Below, piece after piece: positions 5,782 to 5,851 of a stretch of DNA of 5,851 nucleotides. This DNA is from Pseudomonadota bacterium (GTDB taxonomy: Bacteria; Pseudomonadota; Gammaproteobacteria; Burkholderiales; Burkholderiaceae_F). The notes beneath the pieces are model-generated. The model did not search any database. It was not told the DNA's origin and worked only from the letters and a program-made list of their open reading frames with translations. The DNA is taken from NCBI GenBank assembly GCA_021823635.1, contig JAKANT010000127.1, positions 1 through 5,851 of the forward strand, in the 5' to 3' direction. The position numbers and the translations under genes are program-made. The first letter of the stretch is position 1, and every line of letters starts with the position of its first letter.

Positions 5782-5851
5782 AGGGCCGGATTCCAGGGTT
5801 GACGGGTTCTGACCATCGCGTTCAGGATAGTCAGCAGCTTGCGCATGCAGG
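5766..5851 (-). mobile_element. Right (3') end of an IS110-family insertion sequence, remainder outside the window
   Basis: The element begins at or near the transposase stop and continues past the right edge. The junction is not precise: receiver-linker homology in the host gene seems to run to about 5765, and transposase coding starts at 5769. IS110-group elements lack terminal inverted repeats and usually make no target duplication, so neither can be used to place the end. The palindrome CTTCGAAG at 5761-5768 sits at the junction and may be target or element sequence. Confidence 0.75.
5769..5851 (-). CDS. IS110-family transposase, C-terminal 26 residues only
   Basis: Read leftwards from the window edge, the minus strand encodes CMRKLLTILNAMVRTRQPW followed by NPALHHT and a TGA at 5771-5769. 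The C-M-R-K-L-L-x-I-L-N-A-M segment with a following P-W is the conserved C-terminal end of IS110 (IS110/IS116/IS902) transposases, right after the Transposase_20 domain. These enzymes are DEDD (RuvC-like) recombinases with a C-terminal catalytic serine, which would lie just upstream and outside the window. AGA and ACT/ACC codons and a lower local GC content differ from the neighbouring genes and agree with foreign origin. The N-terminal DEDD domain is not visible, so completeness of the element cannot be judged. Confidence 0.85.
   Translation of the reverse strand, partial: CMRKLLTILNAMVRTRQPWNPALHHT

Noticed and set aside
5750..5851. Terminal inverted repeat of the insertion sequence
   Set aside because: Only one end is in the window and IS110-group elements normally lack terminal inverted repeats; none can be shown.

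Overview
The window is very GC-rich and carries seven recognisable protein-coding regions, two of them cut by the window edges. The protein types and the neighbourhood (rpe-gph facing away from apaG-mltA, followed by dsbC and a UbiH-type hydroxylase) point to a betaproteobacterium, most likely Burkholderiales or a close relative. This rests on recognised motifs and gene order, not on a database search.

Layout. At about 1-1289 on the minus strand, rpe (ribulose-phosphate 3-epimerase) runs into gph (phosphoglycolate phosphatase) with a 4-nt ATGA overlap. The C-terminus of gph is cut by the left edge. In Burkholderiales, rpe-gph commonly leads into trpE and the tryptophan genes, which would lie off the left edge. 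A 59-bp gap (1290-1348) separates rpe from the plus-strand pair apaG (1349-1723) and mltA (1728-2948). mltA converges on dsbC (2953-3705, minus) with only 4 bp between the stop codons. dsbC is second in a minus-strand pair behind a UbiH/UbiF/VisC-type FAD monooxygenase (3731-4921), 25 bp apart.

From 4922 to 5361 there are about 440 bp with no credible gene and two strong GC-rich inverted repeats. At 5362, with a good ribosome binding site and a GTG start, a NarL/FixJ-type response regulator begins. Its receiver domain is complete, but the reading frame ends at 5781 before any DNA-binding domain. The reason is visible: from about 5769 to the right edge, the minus strand encodes the C-terminal 26 residues of an IS110-family transposase. 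The regulator has therefore been interrupted by an IS110-type insertion sequence, most of which lies outside the window.

The first 4.9 kb is ordinary housekeeping: pentose phosphate and glycolate salvage, murein remodelling, periplasmic disulfide isomerisation and quinone hydroxylation. The accessory part is the right end. IS110-family transposases are the bridge-RNA-guided DEDD recombinases, and the position of the transposase stop almost at the insertion junction predicts which side of the element should hold the guide RNA. No CRISPR array, tRNA or rRNA gene was seen.
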